Assembly: GCA_038249195.1 (NCBI GenBank)
Contig: JBBRWM010000007.1
Location: forward strand, 59,644-123,643
Direction of reading: 5' to 3'
From: JAOUEA01 sp038249195
Lineage (GTDB): Bacteria > Actinomycetota > UBA4738 > HRBIN12
Length of the DNA: 64,000 bases
Shown here: piece by piece, positions 8,783 through 17,029 of the stretch
Position numbering within the stretch: the stretch's first letter is position 1
How the letters are laid out: each line of letters starts with the position of its first letter
The notes under the pieces: model-generated
Told to the model about the DNA's origin: nothing
Seen by the model: the letters and a program-made list of their open reading frames with translations, nothing else
The model's database searches: none
Program-made: the position numbers and the translations under genes

Positions 8783-9994
8783 ATGCCTGACACCTTCCAA
8801 TACAAGGTCCGCGACAAGTCGGGGAACCTCATCAGCGGCACCCTCGTGGCCGACAGCGAGATGCTCGTCCTGCAGCGTCTGCGCGAGCAGGGCTACACGC
8901 CCCTCGAGGTGGGCAAGGAGAAGCGCGGCCTCAACGTCAACATCAACATCTCGGCGAAGAAGGTCAAGCTCAAGGAGGTGGCCGTCTTCTCCCGGCAGTT
9001 CGCCACCATGATCAACTCGGGCCTGCCGATCCTGCGCGCCCTGTCCATCCTCGCGGATCAATCGACCAACGAGTCCCTCGCGAAGGCGCTGGCCGCCTCC
9101 CGCTCCGACGTCGAGCAGGGCGCGTCCCTCTCACAGGCCCTGGCGAAGCATCCGAAGATCTTCAACGACCTGTACGTCTCCATGGTGAAGTCGGGCGAGA
9201 CCGGCGGCTCCCTCGACGACACGTTGCTGCGCCTCGCCGCGATGCTAGAGCGCGAGGTCCATCTCCGGGGCAAGATCAAGTCCGCGATGACCTACCCCGT
9301 CGCCGTGGTCGGCCTCGTCACCCTCATCATGAGCGCGATGTTGCTGTTCGTGGTGCCGCAGTTTCAGACTATCTACGGGCAGCTGGGCGGCACGTTGCCG
9401 CTGCCCACGCGCGTCCTCCTCACGGTCTCGAACGTCTTCAAGCAATGGTGGTACATCGTCTTGGCGGGCGCGATCCTTGCCCGATTCCTGATCAAGCGCT
9501 ACAAGCGAACCCCGAACGGGCGGGAGGTCGTCGACACCATCAAGCTGCGGATCCCCGTGTTCGGGAGCCTCTTCCACAAGACGTGCCTGTCGCGCTTCTC
9601 CAGCACCCTCGCCATGCTGCTGAAGTCGGGCGTCCCGATCCTGCAGGCCCTGGACATCGTCATCGACACGGTGAACAACCGGGTCGTAGGCAAGGCCGTC
9701 GAGGACATCCAGAGCAGCGTGCGGGAAGGCGAGTCCATCTCCCGCCCACTCGCGCGTCACGCGGTGTTCCCGCCCATGGTGGTGCAGATGATTGCGGTGG
9801 GTGAGGAGACCGGCCAGGTCGACGTCATGCTGGAGAAGGTGGCTCAGTTCTACGATCAGGAGGTCGAGGCGTCCGTGGACGCGCTCACGTCGCTCATCGA
9901 GCCCATCCTCATCGCGTTCATCGGATGCGCCGTCGGGGCGGCCGTGATTGCGCTCTACATGCCGATGTTCCAGATCATCAACCTCGTCAAGTAG
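8783..9994 (+). CDS. pilC: type IV pilus inner-membrane platform protein PilC
   Basis: A 403-residue polytopic platform protein on which PilB and PilT act. Two tandem T2SSF repeats are visible: residues about 70-195, starting VAVFSRQFATMINSGLPILRA, and about 270-395, starting CLSRFSSTLAMLLKSGVPIL, each followed by hydrophobic helices (about 165-190, 215-235 and 370-398). The GETGGSLDD and GEETGQVDVM turns are conserved family marks. The start is the ATG preceded by taggaggcc. It ends the first pilus transcription unit: a strong hairpin follows at 10008-10034. Confidence 0.95.
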   Translation: MPDTFQYKVRDKSGNLISGTLVADSEMLVLQRLREQGYTPLEVGKEKRGLNVNINISAKKVKLKEVAVFSRQFATMINSGLPILRALSILADQSTNESLAKALAASRSDVEQGASLSQALAKHPKIFNDLYVSMVKSGETGGSLDDTLLRLAAMLEREVHLRGKIKSAMTYPVAVVGLVTLIMSAMLLFVVPQFQTIYGQLGGTLPLPTRVLLTVSNVFKQWWYIVLAGAILARFLIKRYKRTPNGREVVDTIKLRIPVFGSLFHKTCLSRFSSTLAMLLKSGVPILQALDIVIDTVNNRVVGKAVEDIQSSVREGESISRPLARHAVFPPMVVQMIAVGEETGQVDVMLEKVAQFYDQEVEASVDALTSLIEPILIAFIGCAVGAAVIALYMPMFQIINLVK

Positions 9995-10007
9995 ACCAGG
10001 TCAACGC

Positions 10008-10034
10008 GGCGCCCCGGAGCTATTCCGGGGCGCC
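10008..10034 (+). terminator. hairpin after pilC
   Basis: An 11-bp perfect GC-rich stem (10008-10018 with 10024-10034) with a 5-base loop lies 13 bases after the pilC stop. It is followed by a weak T-run (gtttg). It probably ends or attenuates transcription between pilC and the abundant pilin. Confidence 0.7.
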
Positions 10035-10188
10035 GTCGCGTTTGCATCCGTGGTTGGACCCGCGGCCAGCCCTTGCGGATCGGGGAAAACACGTGGGGTT
10101 TCGGACTTCAGTCGAGTCCCCTCCCGACCGACAACTGGGGGGAACGCGCGCCGACGGGGTGCGCAATAGCAAGGAGAGGAGGCGCACA
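10035..10188 (+). promoter_or_regulatory. pilin leader, control element not identified
   Basis: About 150 bases separate the hairpin from the pilin ATG. It contains a small hairpin (ggact 10103-10107 with agtcc 10115-10119) and ends with a strong AAGGAGAGG ribosome binding site. I see no clear sigma-70 hexamer pair, no -24/-12 pair and no match to a cyclic di-GMP riboswitch core. A promoter must be here because the pilin is set apart by hairpins on both sides. Confidence 0.4.
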
Positions 10189-10683
10189 ATGCTCAAGCGG
10201 TTCATGAACCGTGCTGAGGAGGAGCAAGGCTTCACCCTCATCGAGCTGATGGTGGTCGTTCTGATCATCGGCATCCTGATCGCCATCGCGCTGCCGACGT
10301 TCCTCGGTGCCCGTTCCCGGGCGCAGAACCGCGCGGCTCAGTCGAGCCTGCGGAATGCGCTCGTGGCGGCGAAGACGTCGTACACGGACACGAACGACTA
10401 CTCGAAGGCCAACAACGCAGGCCTGAGCGGGATCGAGCCGTCACTGACCTATCTGGACACCGGTAACTCCTCCGGTCCCAACGTGGTCAGTGTCACGCCG
10501 TTCAACGGCAATGGCACGAACGACGCTTGGTCGGCCGCGGCGTTGTCAGCGTCGGGAACCTGCTACTGGATCATGGACGAGTCCACCACCCCGACTGCGG
10601 GCACGTTCTACGGAAGCGATCCGACCGGCGCCGCGTGCGCTGGCTCGGACGCACAGGGCGCAGGGGCGGCTACTTTCCCATAG
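10189..10683 (+). CDS. pilA: major type IV pilin (prepilin)
   Basis: A 164-residue type IVa prepilin. A 14-residue charged leader ends in Gly, and cleavage before Phe15 by the prepilin peptidase gives the mature FTLIELMVVVLIIGILIAIA helix with Glu at +5. The C-terminal domain holds a single Cys pair (CYWIMDE... and AACAGSD) that could form the D-loop disulfide. The ATG at 10189 is chosen because AAGGAGAGG lies just before it and the leader length is right; the frame continues upstream without a signal. It is flanked by a hairpin at 10008 and a UUCG terminator at 10719, consistent with separate high-level expression. Confidence 0.95.
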   Translation: MLKRFMNRAEEEQGFTLIELMVVVLIIGILIAIALPTFLGARSRAQNRAAQSSLRNALVAAKTSYTDTNDYSKANNAGLSGIEPSLTYLDTGNSSGPNVVSVTPFNGNGTNDAWSAAALSASGTCYWIMDESTTPTAGTFYGSDPTGAACAGSDAQGAGAATFP

Positions 10684-10718
10684 GCCCACCGCCACGCAAG
10701 CGCTCCACCGCTGTAGGG

Positions 10719-10746
10719 AGAGCGGTCCTTCGGGGCCGCTCTTCTG
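10719..10746 (+). terminator. UUCG-loop terminator after the pilin gene
   Basis: A 10-bp stem (10719-10728 with 10733-10742, one G-U pair) is closed by a TTCG tetraloop and followed by cttctgcttctg. This is a strong intrinsic-terminator candidate 36 bases after the pilin stop. Confidence 0.8.
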
Positions 10747-10850
10747 CTTCTGCTCGCATCGCACCGCGTGAGGCGACAGGTAGGGGGCGAAACAGCTGGG
10801 CTTGATCCTAAAGGCCGTCACCCGAACTGCCGACCCCTATCCATAAGGAC

Positions 10851-12218
10851 ATGATGACTTCGCGCGCTCCCCGAAGGGTTCCTCCGGCCCGCCGCCGACC
10901 GCTCCTGCTGGGCGCCGTTGCGCGGCGGGAGGAGGGTTTCACCATGGTCGAGATGGTCATGGCCATCTTCATCTTCGGCATCGTGATCACGGGGATCGCC
11001 GCCGGGATGACCAGCTCCCTGAACCTCACGCGACAGAACCGTAACCGCTCGGTCGCCGCAAACCTCGCTTCCCAGGAGATGGACACTATCCGCAGCACGG
11101 CGTTCACGGCGCTGACGACGGGCCAGGTGGTTTCGACCCAGAGCGTCGACGGCGTCGACTACGCGGTCACCCGGGAATCCCAGTGGGTCACGCCCAACGC
11201 GACGTCCGGACCTTGTCAGGCCCCAGCAGGTTCGACGCTTGCGTACCTGTCGGTCAAGGTGTCCGTGACTTGGGCAAACATGACGGGTGTCGCCCCGCCC
11301 CGGTCGCAGACCGTCATCACGCCCCCGGTCGGAACCTACGACGAGACCAACGGCAACGTGGCCGTGACCGTCCGCAACGCCGCCGCCGCTCCACAGGCCG
11401 GCGTGCCCGTCGAGATCGCTGGTCCTGACGGCACCTTCACGCAGACCACCACGTCGGACGGGTGCGCCTTCTTCGCCTACAAGGAAGCCGGAGCGTACGT
11501 GGTTTCGCTGGACCGATTGGGGTTCGTGAACGATCAGGGCGTCACGACGCCCTCCCAGCCTGCCTCCGTCCAGTCGGGTTCCACTGTGTCGCTGCAGTTC
11601 GAGTACGCGGCCGCCTCGACCCTGAACCTCACGCTCCAGAACGCGGGCGGCGCGCCGCTGCCCTCGAGTGGGGGCGTTCCGGTCTCCATCGGCAACTCCC
11701 ACCTCCTTCCAGCTGGGGTCGTCGCGGAACCAGGCACGGGCGCCACCCGGTCCATCGGGGGGCTGTTCCCATACGCGGACGGATACCAGGTCTGGGCGGG
11801 TGCGTGTTCCGACGCCGACCCCGAGGGAATCCAGCCGATCGGTGGCCCCTACTACACCGGCGCAAGTCGGGTCGCGCCGATCTCCGTCGCCGAGGGCGCC
11901 GCGAGTGCCGGCACCGTCGCGATGCCTGCCCTCGCCGTGGCCACCAGCACGACGTTGGGCCTGCCGCGCGGCGGCGTCCAGGTGACGGCCACGCACGTCC
12001 CCACCTCGTATGACCCCGTCTCCGGTGTAGGGACCGATTCGGGTTGTCCGACCGCGGAGACCTACGTGCTGGGCACGACCGACCCGGTCACGGGGCTGCT
12101 CACTACGGCACTCCCGTACGGCACCTGGTCGATCTCCGCCGCGGGGACGTCGACCCCGGTGGACCAGCAGCTGAGTCCGTTGGATGCGACGACGCCGGCG
12201 GTGACCATCTCATGGTGA
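10851..12218 (+). CDS. minor pilin-like protein with carboxypeptidase-regulatory-like domain
   Basis: A 455-residue prepilin-like protein of the PilV/GspI type. The leader is basic and 29 residues long, ending EEG; the mature N-terminus FTMVEMVMAIFIFGIVITG (30-48) keeps Glu at +5. After a short pseudopilin head, residues about 165-245 (VAVTVRNAAAAPQAGVPVEI onward) look like a carboxypeptidase-regulatory or Ig-like beta domain. A second similar Thr/Gly/Pro-rich repeat region runs to the end. That makes it much larger than usual PilV proteins and suggests a tip adhesin. ATG 10851 or 10854 follows TAAGGAC. It overlaps the next gene (ATGGTGA), so the minor pilins form one operon. Confidence 0.75.
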   Translation: MMTSRAPRRVPPARRRPLLLGAVARREEGFTMVEMVMAIFIFGIVITGIAAGMTSSLNLTRQNRNRSVAANLASQEMDTIRSTAFTALTTGQVVSTQSVDGVDYAVTRESQWVTPNATSGPCQAPAGSTLAYLSVKVSVTWANMTGVAPPRSQTVITPPVGTYDETNGNVAVTVRNAAAAPQAGVPVEIAGPDGTFTQTTTSDGCAFFAYKEAGAYVVSLDRLGFVNDQGVTTPSQPASVQSGSTVSLQFEYAAASTLNLTLQNAGGAPLPSSGGVPVSIGNSHLLPAGVVAEPGTGATRSIGGLFPYADGYQVWAGACSDADPEGIQPIGGPYYTGASRVAPISVAEGAASAGTVAMPALAVATSTTLGLPRGGVQVTATHVPTSYDPVSGVGTDSGCPTAETYVLGTTDPVTGLLTTALPYGTWSISAAGTSTPVDQQLSPLDATTPAVTISW

Positions 12219-12988
12219 GGCCTCCTCTCCCATTGGCGTTCCATCGTCGACTGCGCGAGGCGAGCCGCGGAGAGGCCGGCGTCAGCCTCGTCGAGCTCGT
12301 GGTGGTGGTCTCGCTGCTCTCCCTGGTGCTTGCGTTCGTCCTCAAGGGGTTCGTGAGCATCCAGACCGCGTCGAACGCTGAGAACCTCCGCCTGCAGAAC
12401 CTCGACGAAGGACGCACCCTCATGAACAACGTGTCCAAGGACCTGAGGACCGGTGCTCGACTGTCCCCGACCTCCTCGCCGTTCGACGTCACGGCTGGGA
12501 GCGTGCCAGCCCCCGGGTTCGGGAACAGCGCCCCGTGGGCCGGCAAGACGGAGGTGTGGTTCTACGCCAACCTGACCCTTACCGCCGGCAATCCCAACCC
12601 GTGCCCGGATGTGGTGCACCTCTACATCGACACGGGCACGAACCCGCACGTCCTGAAGGAGCAGACGCTCTCGGCCGGCGCCGGCGAGACGCCGCCCGCC
12701 TGCACGTACACCGGCTCCTACACCACTCGTCTCGTGGGCAAGTACGTGGCGAACCCCGTCAGCGTTCCGGTGTTCACCTACTACTACGACGATGCGAACT
12801 CGATCCCGACGGCGTTCCCTGCTCCATCCACGAGGCTGTCGGACGCCGACCAGCTGCTCGTGAACGCCGTGGGGATCACTCTGGCCGTGAAGCAGAGCTC
12901 AACCCCCAACGTGCCATACACGACCTTGATCAACCGAGTCCGGCTCCCGAACGTCGACTACAACCCGTTGCCGAGCCCCAGCCCGTAG
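12212..12988 (+). CDS. minor pilin-like protein, PilW/PulJ type
   Basis: A 258-residue prepilin. A 23-residue leader ending EAG precedes VSLVELVVVVSLLSLVLAF, with Glu at +5, then NAENLRLQNLDEGRTLMNNVSKDLR, a pattern common in PilW/GspJ proteins. The C-terminal domain is beta-rich. The ATG at 12212 overlaps the stop of the preceding pseudopilin gene; GTG 12215 would do equally well. It presumably joins the pilus tip complex with its neighbours and is processed by the peptidase at 14754. Confidence 0.78.
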   Translation: MVRPPLPLAFHRRLREASRGEAGVSLVELVVVVSLLSLVLAFVLKGFVSIQTASNAENLRLQNLDEGRTLMNNVSKDLRTGARLSPTSSPFDVTAGSVPAPGFGNSAPWAGKTEVWFYANLTLTAGNPNPCPDVVHLYIDTGTNPHVLKEQTLSAGAGETPPACTYTGSYTTRLVGKYVANPVSVPVFTYYYDDANSIPTAFPAPSTRLSDADQLLVNAVGITLAVKQSSTPNVPYTTLINRVRLPNVDYNPLPSPSP

Positions 12989-13000
12989 AGGTGATCCGCG

Positions 13001-14731
13001 ATGATGATGCGACTGCGTAGCGATGGCGAGGAAGGGGTGGTCCTGGTGACCGTCCTGCTCGTTTCCATGATCATGTTGATCATCGTGGCGGGGTCCATCG
13101 CGTACGCGGTGGGATCCCAGCCCATCTCGCGCCACGACCAGGACTGGAACGCCGCCCTCTCGGCGGCCGAAGCGGGACTCGACGACTATCTCTTCCGCCT
13201 CAACGAGAACGACCAGTACTACATCTACTCGGCAGGGAACCTGCCCCCAGACGGGAACCAGGCGTTCACGACGTGGGTGGACGTCCCCAACTCCGGCGCG
13301 GAGGCATCGTTCCGCTACTCGACCGACACGTCGTCCCTCACGACCCAAGGAGCGATCGTCGTTACGTCGACCGGGCGGTCCCGCAACGTAACCCGGACGG
13401 TCCAGGCCACGCTTCGCCGCCGCTCCTTCATCGACTACCTGTACTTCACCGACTACGAGACGAAGGACCCCGCCGCCTACGACACGGGTGTCAACGACAA
13501 CTTCACGCCCGCTCAGGCCCAGACGAATTGCGCGAAGCACTACTACGAAGGAAGGGACGCGGCGTGCACGAACATCTGGTTTAGCTCCAGCGACACCATC
13601 AACGGTCCGCTGCATTCTAACGACGCCATCCACATCTTTCACAACAGCAGCCCCAAGTTCCTGGGCGACGTGACCACGAGCTACCAGCCCGCGAGCGGCC
13701 CCCGTTGGATCAATGGGGGCGGGGCCACTCCTTCATTCAAGCCGGGCGACCCGAAGTACGCGGCGCCGCTCACCATGCCCCCGAGCAACACTGCGGTGAA
13801 GTCCGAGGCCGACAAGGCGCTCGGGGGAACGGGGTGTCTGTTCACAGGCCCCACGTCGATCACGCTCAACTTCGCAGGCACCATGACCGTGGTGAGTCCG
13901 TTCACAAGGACGACGGCGACCGACCACAACAACTGCTTCTCGTCCCCGTCTCCTCAGGCGTTGCCGGCCAACGGCGTGATCTACGTGCAGAACGTGCCGT
14001 CGAGTTCCAGCGACTCCAACTACACCTCCGGCTGTATCACCTCCCCGCAGTTGAAGCCTCGTCAGACAAGCACCGGAGCTCCCGTGCAACACCCGCTCGG
14101 CTACCCAGAGCTGCACGACATCACGACGTACCCTTGCAAGACTGGCGACGTGTTCCTTCAGGGAATGCTCAAAGGTCGATTGACGATCGCGGCCGACAAC
14201 AATATCGAAATCGTAGACAATGTTCAGTACCAGGGCGGAACGGGCGGCAACGACATCCTGGGACTCGTAGCGAACAACTACGTAGAGATCTATCATCCGG
14301 TCGCCCACGTCGTGTCGAACGGCCAACCCAGCAACGCCTACTGTGACATCGTGTACCTAAAGGACCCATTCCACTCCACCTCGAATGACTGGTACTGCAA
14401 CCTCGATCTGCCCGGCGTGACCCACGCCCTGAATGATCCGATCGTGCAGGCGGGGATCCTTACGGTTCAGCATTCGTTCCGGGTCCAGAACTATCTGTAC
14501 GGGGACGACGCCCCCCTGGGCAAGATCAATGTCACGGGAGCCATCGCCCAGAAGTACCGTGGCATCGTCGGCCTGATTGGCACCTCGGGATCGGGATACG
14601 GGAAGAACTACAACTACGACCAGCGGCTGAAGTACCAGTCGCCGCCTCACTTCCTGAACCCGATCGCGGCGGCGTGGAAGATCGCCACCTGGGTCGAGCA
14701 GAAGCCCGCGTACGCCTGGAACGCTCCCTAG
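13001..14731 (+). CDS. PilX-like pilus assembly protein with large ectodomain
   Basis: A 576-residue protein whose first 45 residues fit the PilX N-terminal family: a short charged leader ending EEG, then VVLVTVLLVSMIMLIIVAG and AALSAAEAGLDDYLFRL. It lacks the FTLIE signature, as PilX proteins often do. The remaining about 500 residues form a secreted Ser/Thr/Asn/Tyr-rich domain with several cysteines. They include segments such as INGPLHSNDAIHIF and GRLTIAADNNIEIVDN that resemble beta-helix-like surface proteins. GAGGTGAT sits 5 bases before the first of three ATGs. Codon use is slightly less GC-rich than neighbouring genes. It is likely a tip or adhesion component. Confidence 0.72.
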   Translation: MMMRLRSDGEEGVVLVTVLLVSMIMLIIVAGSIAYAVGSQPISRHDQDWNAALSAAEAGLDDYLFRLNENDQYYIYSAGNLPPDGNQAFTTWVDVPNSGAEASFRYSTDTSSLTTQGAIVVTSTGRSRNVTRTVQATLRRRSFIDYLYFTDYETKDPAAYDTGVNDNFTPAQAQTNCAKHYYEGRDAACTNIWFSSSDTINGPLHSNDAIHIFHNSSPKFLGDVTTSYQPASGPRWINGGGATPSFKPGDPKYAAPLTMPPSNTAVKSEADKALGGTGCLFTGPTSITLNFAGTMTVVSPFTRTTATDHNNCFSSPSPQALPANGVIYVQNVPSSSSDSNYTSGCITSPQLKPRQTSTGAPVQHPLGYPELHDITTYPCKTGDVFLQGMLKGRLTIAADNNIEIVDNVQYQGGTGGNDILGLVANNYVEIYHPVAHVVSNGQPSNAYCDIVYLKDPFHSTSNDWYCNLDLPGVTHALNDPIVQAGILTVQHSFRVQNYLYGDDAPLGKINVTGAIAQKYRGIVGLIGTSGSGYGKNYNYDQRLKYQSPPHFLNPIAAAWKIATWVEQKPAYAWNAP

Positions 14732-14738
14732 ATCCGGC

Positions 14739-14744
14739 TAGGAT
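14739..14744 (+). promoter_or_regulatory. putative -10 element before pilD
   Basis: TAGGAT lies 9 bases before the pilD ATG, in the short gap after the PilX-like gene. The spacing matches the short-leader promoters seen elsewhere in the window. No -35 is apparent. Confidence 0.35.
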
Positions 14745-14753
14745 CGGCCCTCG

Positions 14754-15530
14754 ATGGACGCCTTCTGGATCGTGGTGGCCGGCGTGGTCGGCCTGGCGAT
14801 CGGAAGCTTCCTCACCGTCGTCGTGGACCGCGTGCCCGAACATGAGTCCATCGTGTCGCCCGGTTCGCGGTGCCCGGGCTGCGGCAAGGCGATACGGGCC
14901 CGCGACAACATCCCGGTCGTCTCCTACCTCGCGCTGCGGGGCCGATGTCGTGCGTGCGGCGAGCCGATCTCCCTGCGCTATCCCGTCCTCGAGGCGCTGA
15001 CGGCGCTGATCTTCGCCGCCACCACGGCCGCGCACCACGTGCCGTACGTGGTGATCATGCTGTGCGCCCTCGACGCCGTTCTGATCGCCGTTTCCGCCAT
15101 CGACCTCGAGCGGCGGATCATCCCGAACGCGATCACATACCCCTCGACGATCGTGTTCGCGGCGGCCGTGTTGGTCGGATGGGCCTTCGGGGTGGGCCTC
15201 GACCCGCTGAGCGCGCTCATAGGGTCCCTCGCCTATGGGGGCGTGTTCCTCCTGATCGCGCTGATCTCCCGGGGGATGGGGATGGGCGACGTGAAGCTCA
15301 CCGCCCTGATCGGCCTCGTCCTGGGTTCGCTCGGGCTCCGGTACGTGGCGGCGGCCGCGGGCATCGCGATCCTCCTGGGGGGGATCGGAGGCATCATCGC
15401 CCTCGCGATCGGGCGCGGGCGGAAATCGACGATCCCGTTCGGGCCCTACCTCGCCGCGGGCGCGCTCGTCGCCGTGGTGTTCGCGCAGCCGATCTCCGAC
15501 TGGTACCTGCGGACCTTCGTGCCCGCCTGA
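14754..15530 (+). CDS. pilD: prepilin peptidase / N-methyltransferase
   Basis: A 258-residue membrane aspartyl protease that cleaves prepilin leaders and methylates the new N-terminus. The N-terminal cytoplasmic domain has two CxxC pairs (CPGC near 41 and CRAC near 66) typical of bifunctional enzymes. Catalytic aspartates are in AIDLERRIIPN and in the GMGMGDVKL (GxGD) motif. Six to eight hydrophobic helices are evident. The substrates are presumably the pilin and pseudopilins encoded at 10189-14731. Confidence 0.95.
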   Translation: MDAFWIVVAGVVGLAIGSFLTVVVDRVPEHESIVSPGSRCPGCGKAIRARDNIPVVSYLALRGRCRACGEPISLRYPVLEALTALIFAATTAAHHVPYVVIMLCALDAVLIAVSAIDLERRIIPNAITYPSTIVFAAAVLVGWAFGVGLDPLSALIGSLAYGGVFLLIALISRGMGMGDVKLTALIGLVLGSLGLRYVAAAAGIAILLGGIGGIIALAIGRGRKSTIPFGPYLAAGALVAVVFAQPISDWYLRTFVPA

Positions 15531-15760
15531 AGTCCTCCCCGGCCGATCGGCCGGCGGTCATGCGGTTCACGAAATGTTTGACAACGCCTGTCTCCTAGTG
15601 TTTCGTGGGCACGCTCAACGGGGCAAACGTGCCCTGGATAGCTCGATGGGGCAGATGTGCAACATGTGGCAGAGGGGGCACCGGAGGTGTCCGTGATTGG
15701 GGCGCCGGCGGCGCTCACGGGAGGGGCACCCCTGTGGTGCCGGAGGAGCGGGACCGGCTG

Positions 15761-15967
15761 ATGGGCGAACCGCAACCGTTCGGGTCGGGTGGCTTGCTCA
15801 CCGTGACCGAGGTGGCGGCCGTGATGCGCGTTTCGAACATGACGGTGTACCGGCTGATCAAAGCGGGAGAGCTGCCCGCGGTTCGGGTCGGGAAGAACTA
15901 CCGGATCCGAGGCAACGACGTCGAGCGCTACCTCAGCGAGCGCTCGGTCCGGGTGGAGGGGCACTAG
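15761..15967 (+). CDS. small helix-turn-helix (excisionase/MerR-like) DNA-binding protein
   Basis: A 68-residue protein that is almost entirely an HTH_17/excisionase-type domain: LLTVTEVAAVMRVSNMTVYR, then LIKAGELPAVRVGKNYRIRG and an EVERYL-like end helix (DVERYLSERS). It abuts pilM with no spacer, so it is likely a transcriptional regulator or nucleoid-associated factor of the pilMNO unit rather than a phage excisionase; no integrase is nearby. I chose ATG 15761, which has GGAGGAG 13 bases upstream; GTG 15734, with a GGGAGGGG 7 bases upstream, would add 9 residues. The 230 bases from pilD to this ATG hold a TTGACA at 15578-15583 but no convincing -10 partner. Confidence 0.7.
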   Translation: MGEPQPFGSGGLLTVTEVAAVMRVSNMTVYRLIKAGELPAVRVGKNYRIRGNDVERYLSERSVRVEGH

Positions 15968-17029
15968 GTGGCGAAGGGGCGGATCGGCCTCGACATCGGC
16001 TCCACGGCGGTGCGAGCCGTCGAGCTCACCGGCGGGGACAACCCGACGGTGCTCCATGCCGCCCAGGTCGGGTTGCCCCCCGGCGCCGTGGAGAACGGCG
16101 AGGTCAGGGATCCGTCGGCAGTGTCCGAGGCCCTGCGCGAGCTCTGGCAGCGGGGCGGGTTCAAGCAGAAGCACGTCTACATGGGCGTCGGGAACCAGCG
16201 CGTCGTGGTCCGTGAGATCGCGCTGCCGTACCTCCCGGACAAGGAACTGCGCGCCTCGCTCGGCTTCCAGGTTCAGGAGTTCATCCCCATGCCGGTGGAC
16301 GACGCCGTGCTGGACTTCGACCCCATCGAGGAGTTCGACCAAGAGGGGCGCAAGATGCTCCGGATGCTGCTCGTGGCGGCGCAGCGAGGCATGGTCGACC
16401 AGATGGTGGCCGCCGTGCTCGACGCGAAACTCGAGCCGCTCGGTCTGGACCTGATCCCGTTCGCGATGGTGCGGGCGGTCGGGACCCCGAGCGCCGGTAT
16501 GGACCTCGAGGACTCGGTCGACGAGGCCGTCATCGACATCGGTGCCCATGTCACCAACATCGTGGTGCACGCCCGGGGCACAACGAGGTTCGTCCGCATC
16601 CTGCCGTCGGGGGGGCGCGACATCACGATCGCCGTGGCGCGCGGTCTCGGCGTCGAGGACGACGTTGCCGAGCGACTGAAACGCGGCGAAGTCGTGGCCG
16701 GCCTTGAAGACGTCCCCGATCCCGCCCAGATCCACCAGCTCGCCATCCAGCGCGCGACCGGCTTCGTGGACGAGATCCGGTCCTCGTTGGAGTTCTACAC
16801 GGCGCAGGCACAGGGCGCGACCATCGAACGCCTCATCGTGTCGGGCGGGGGCGCGAAGCTCGACGGGTTCATGGACCTCCTGCGCCAGCGGATCCCGGTG
16901 GAGATCGACGCAGGCCGGGTCTTCGAGCACGTGCGGCACAACCTGGAGCTGTCCGACGAAGCGCTCGCTGAGGCCGAGCCGCTGCTCGCGGTGGCCGTGG
17001 GTCTCGCGATCCCCGGGAGGGCGGCGTGA
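15968..17029 (+). CDS. pilM: type IV pilus assembly ATPase-like PilM
   Basis: A 353-residue actin/FtsA-fold cytoplasmic protein that binds the N-terminus of PilN. The phosphate-1 loop IGLDIGSTAVRAVEL begins at residue 5, and VIDIGAHVTNIVV and VSGGGAKLDGF are the later ATP-site strands. GTG 15968 follows the HTH stop directly. The stop overlaps pilN by GTGA. PilM, PilN, PilO and the PilP-like protein form the inner-membrane alignment complex. No pilQ secretin follows, as expected for a cell without an outer membrane. Confidence 0.92.
   Translation: MAKGRIGLDIGSTAVRAVELTGGDNPTVLHAAQVGLPPGAVENGEVRDPSAVSEALRELWQRGGFKQKHVYMGVGNQRVVVREIALPYLPDKELRASLGFQVQEFIPMPVDDAVLDFDPIEEFDQEGRKMLRMLLVAAQRGMVDQMVAAVLDAKLEPLGLDLIPFAMVRAVGTPSAGMDLEDSVDEAVIDIGAHVTNIVVHARGTTRFVRILPSGGRDITIAVARGLGVEDDVAERLKRGEVVAGLEDVPDPAQIHQLAIQRATGFVDEIRSSLEFYTAQAQGATIERLIVSGGGAKLDGFMDLLRQRIPVEIDAGRVFEHVRHNLELSDEALAEAEPLLAVAVGLAIPGRAA

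Noticed and set aside
10035..10188. Cyclic di-GMP riboswitch before the pilin gene
   Set aside because: Such elements often precede pilin genes, but the conserved core sequences could not be found by eye.
15761..15967. Remnant of a prophage or integrative element
   Set aside because: The protein is excisionase-like, but there is no integrase, attachment repeat or foreign composition, and it abuts pilM.
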